Assembly: GCA_963652365.1 (NCBI GenBank)
Contig: CAVJTH010000003.1
Span: 97,829 to 161,828, forward strand
Length of the DNA: 64,000 bases
From: Hallerella sp963652365
Lineage (GTDB): Bacteria; Fibrobacterota; Fibrobacteria; Fibrobacterales; Fibrobacteraceae
Direction of reading: 5' to 3'
Positions 62,573 through 64,000 of this stretch are shown here, piece after piece. The position numbers and the translations under genes were made by a program. Every line of letters starts with the position of its first letter. Within the stretch, counting starts at the first letter, position 1. A model generated the notes under the pieces. The model was not told the origin of the DNA. It was given only the letters and a program-made list of their open reading frames with translations, and searched no databases.

Positions 62573-62715
62573 GCTAACCTCCGCTTTTGTAACCAAAAAT
62601 TTTCAGGATTTTTCGTTTTCACGGTGTACAAATTCCCGCGAAAAGCGTTTTATCGTTCGGACAGGGAAAATCCTCCCCGTCCGCATCGCGGGATCTCCCC
62701 GCAAAGGAAAACGGC

Positions 62716-63678
62716 ATGGAAAAGGACATCCACAAGGAAGAACTCGGACCCGAGGCGTTCGAGAAGTTCAGCGGCGCGGGCGTCTATGCGGACCTCCTGC
62801 TTGACGTCACGTTCAAGAAGGCGTTCAACCCCGACTCGCCCAACAAGGCGTGCCTCGTCGAGCTCCTGAACGCACTTCTCGAAGGCGAGATCGAAAGCCC
62901 CGTCACGGACGTCCACTCGCGCGACAAGGAGATCCGGAGCGGATCGAACGAGAACAGGACGTCCGTCTTCGACATCTACTGCATCGACCAGATGCGCCGC
63001 CGGTTCGTCGTCGAGGTGCAGATAGCGAGGCAGTCGAACATCCTGAAGCGGGCCGCCTTCTACACGGCCCAGGCGATCGCCGCCCAGGGGACGCGGGGGA
63101 AGGGGTTCGACTACGGCTTCGACCCGGTCGTCACCGTCGTCTTCATGGACTTCGAGGCGTTCGAGGGAGACGCCTGCGTCCGGCATCTGAGGCTTCGCGA
63201 CTCCGGTGGCTCGAAGGTCCCGCTCCTCTTCCACTACACCTTCGTCGAGCTTCCCAAGTTCAGAAAATCGCTGGACGAACTTTCCTCGACGCTCGACCGG
63301 GGACTCTTCGCGCTGAAGAACATCCAGCGGCTTCGCGAGATGCCCAAGCCCTACGCGGGAACACCCTTCGAGCTCTTGTTTTCGGAATCGAAATTATCTA
63401 GATTAACGAAGGAGGAACAGAAGATGATCGACATGGAACAGATGAGAAAATGGGACGAGTACGCAATCCGCAGCTACGCCATCAAGTCCGGTCGCGAGGA
63501 AGGTCGAGCGGAAGGACTGGCGGAAGGACTGGCGGAAGGTCGTGCAGAAGGTCGTGCAGAAGGCGAAAGAAATTCCACATTCAAGATCGCCAGAAATCTG
63601 CTTGCTCAGGGATTTCCGCTGACGGCAATCGCGTCGGCAACCGGCCTTTCTACAGCGGAGCTACAGGCGCTGAAGTGA
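62716..63678 (+). CDS. Rpn/PD-(D/E)XK transposase-nuclease family protein
   Basis: 320 residues of the Rpn / 'PD-(D/E)XK nuclease family transposase' group. LLLDVTFKKAFNPDSPNKACLVELLNALL is the N-terminal helix pair of the family (conserved F-K-x-x-F); the nuclease core is VFDIYCIDQ followed by RRFVVEVQIARQ, with the Asp and E-x-Q residues in place. The C-terminal third contains five 12-bp repeats encoding AEG(R/L) (63502-63561) and then a helical tail. Rpn proteins promote recA-independent recombination and are considered domesticated mobile-element nucleases. AAAGGA precedes the ATG. Repeat copies 4 and 5 flank it in the same orientation. Confidence 0.88.
   Translation: MEKDIHKEELGPEAFEKFSGAGVYADLLLDVTFKKAFNPDSPNKACLVELLNALLEGEIESPVTDVHSRDKEIRSGSNENRTSVFDIYCIDQMRRRFVVEVQIARQSNILKRAAFYTAQAIAAQGTRGKGFDYGFDPVVTVVFMDFEAFEGDACVRHLRLRDSGGSKVPLLFHYTFVELPKFRKSLDELSSTLDRGLFALKNIQRLREMPKPYAGTPFELLFSESKLSRLTKEEQKMIDMEQMRKWDEYAIRSYAIKSGREEGRAEGLAEGLAEGRAEGRAEGERNSTFKIARNLLAQGFPLTAIASATGLSTAELQALK
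63502..63561 (+). repeat. Five tandem 12-bp units coding AEG(R/L) repeats
   Basis: Units GGTCGAGCGGAA, GGACTGGCGGAA (twice) and GGTCGTGCAGAA (twice) encode a charged helical spacer in the Rpn-like protein. Identical neighbouring units suggest slippage-mediated length change that stays in frame. Confidence 0.9.
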
Positions 63679-63689
63679 CCTCTGATCGG

Positions 63690-64000
63690 CGTTCAGAGCT
63701 TGATCAGGGCTTAGTTCAGAGAACTTGGAGCTTAGAGACGCGGAGCGAGCTGTTCACTGCTTAGTGTATAGTGATTAGTGCTTAGAGTCGCGGAGCGATC
63801 CGTTATTTTCTGCCGAAAGGCTTTGTCGTTGCACGTCTAGGCTTTTTCGCAAAGCGACCCGTTTCCGCCTGGCGGCGGAGGGAGCGCCTGCCCGGCGAGA
63901 GGCTTGTTCAGAGCTTAGTAGAGAGAGCTTAGAACTTAGAAATCCCAGCGAACTTTTCACGCTAGAACCTAGATGTTCGCAGAACTCCACACTCAACTCT
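63690..64000 (+). repeat. Interspersed mosaic repeat, copy 5 (runs off the window)
   Basis: Follows the Rpn-like gene. Blocks: several GCTTAG words, GACGCGGAGCGAGC, TTTCTGCCGAAAGGCTTTG, GCACGTCTAGGCTTTTTCGC, the CGCCTGGCGGCGGAGG hairpin, GCGCCTGCCCGGCGAGAGG, GGCTTGTTCAGAGCTTAG, CACGCTAGAACCTAGATGTT and the start of the pyrimidine-rich tail. Shares the ACGTCTAGGC block with copy 3 and the CACGCTAGAACC block with copies 1 and 2. Confidence 0.88.

Overview
The window reads as a chromosome segment from a member of the Fibrobacterota (Fibrobacter or a close relative). The main evidence is a lipoprotein near 61-62 kb that carries the Fibrobacter-succinogenes-type major paralogous (FISUMP) domain. 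Supporting signs are a secreted sulfatase-modifying-factor-like protein, a Gram-negative envelope gene set (Omp85-type barrel, meso-diaminopimelate MurE) and a moderately high-GC genome with densely packed operons. The species was not identified. Nearly all of it is core chromosome; the only accessory-looking part is the last 3.5 kb.

Layout. 0-10 kb: end of an Omp85-like barrel, ettA, a small membrane protein, a secreted SUMF1-like protein and a double-length uvrA behind an SOS-like operator. 10-22.7 kb: a pilin-like gene, a secreted protein, ilvE, thiD/thiE-like, a DUF1573-like periplasmic protein, pfp, argJ, greA, holA, a metX-metW fusion and yicC. 22.9-36.6 kb: a complete dcw operon on the minus strand (mraZ, rsmH, ftsL, ftsI, murE, murF, ftsW, murG, murC, ftsQ, ftsA, ftsZ) from which mraY and murD are missing. 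36.6-37.5 kb: about 1 kb without an intact gene, holding a broken secreted-protein gene. 37.5-42.7 kb: pgpA, nadE, pilT, an acidic TPR protein and a Trm112-like protein. 42.8-57 kb: one long minus-strand run: TPR lipoprotein, Hanks-type kinase-like membrane protein, GAF/sigma-54 activator, two envelope proteins, ribE-ribBA-ribH-nusB, a DUF2723 membrane protein and three family-2 glycosyltransferases. 57-60.6 kb: carboxynorspermidine synthase-like gene followed by bioF-bioG-bioC. 60.6-64 kb: the FISUMP lipoprotein and an Rpn/PD-(D/E)XK transposase-nuclease, alternating with three same-orientation copies of a roughly 300-bp interspersed repeat.

Three threads deserve attention. First, a mosaic interspersed repeat occurs five times (14.3, 22.7, 60.6, 62.3 and 63.7 kb); its last three copies bracket two cargo genes, one of them a nuclease of the Rpn family. 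Second, several genes without a Shine-Dalgarno sequence (uvrA, metXW, yicC, the thiE-like gene) have a TATATT -10 box only 6-7 nt before the ATG, which predicts leaderless mRNAs. Third, the uvrA and mraZ promoters contain readable operators: an 18-bp palindrome filling the uvrA -35/-10 spacer, and 10-bp-phased TGGGA-like units across the mraZ promoter. All functional calls come from reading motifs by eye; no database search was run.
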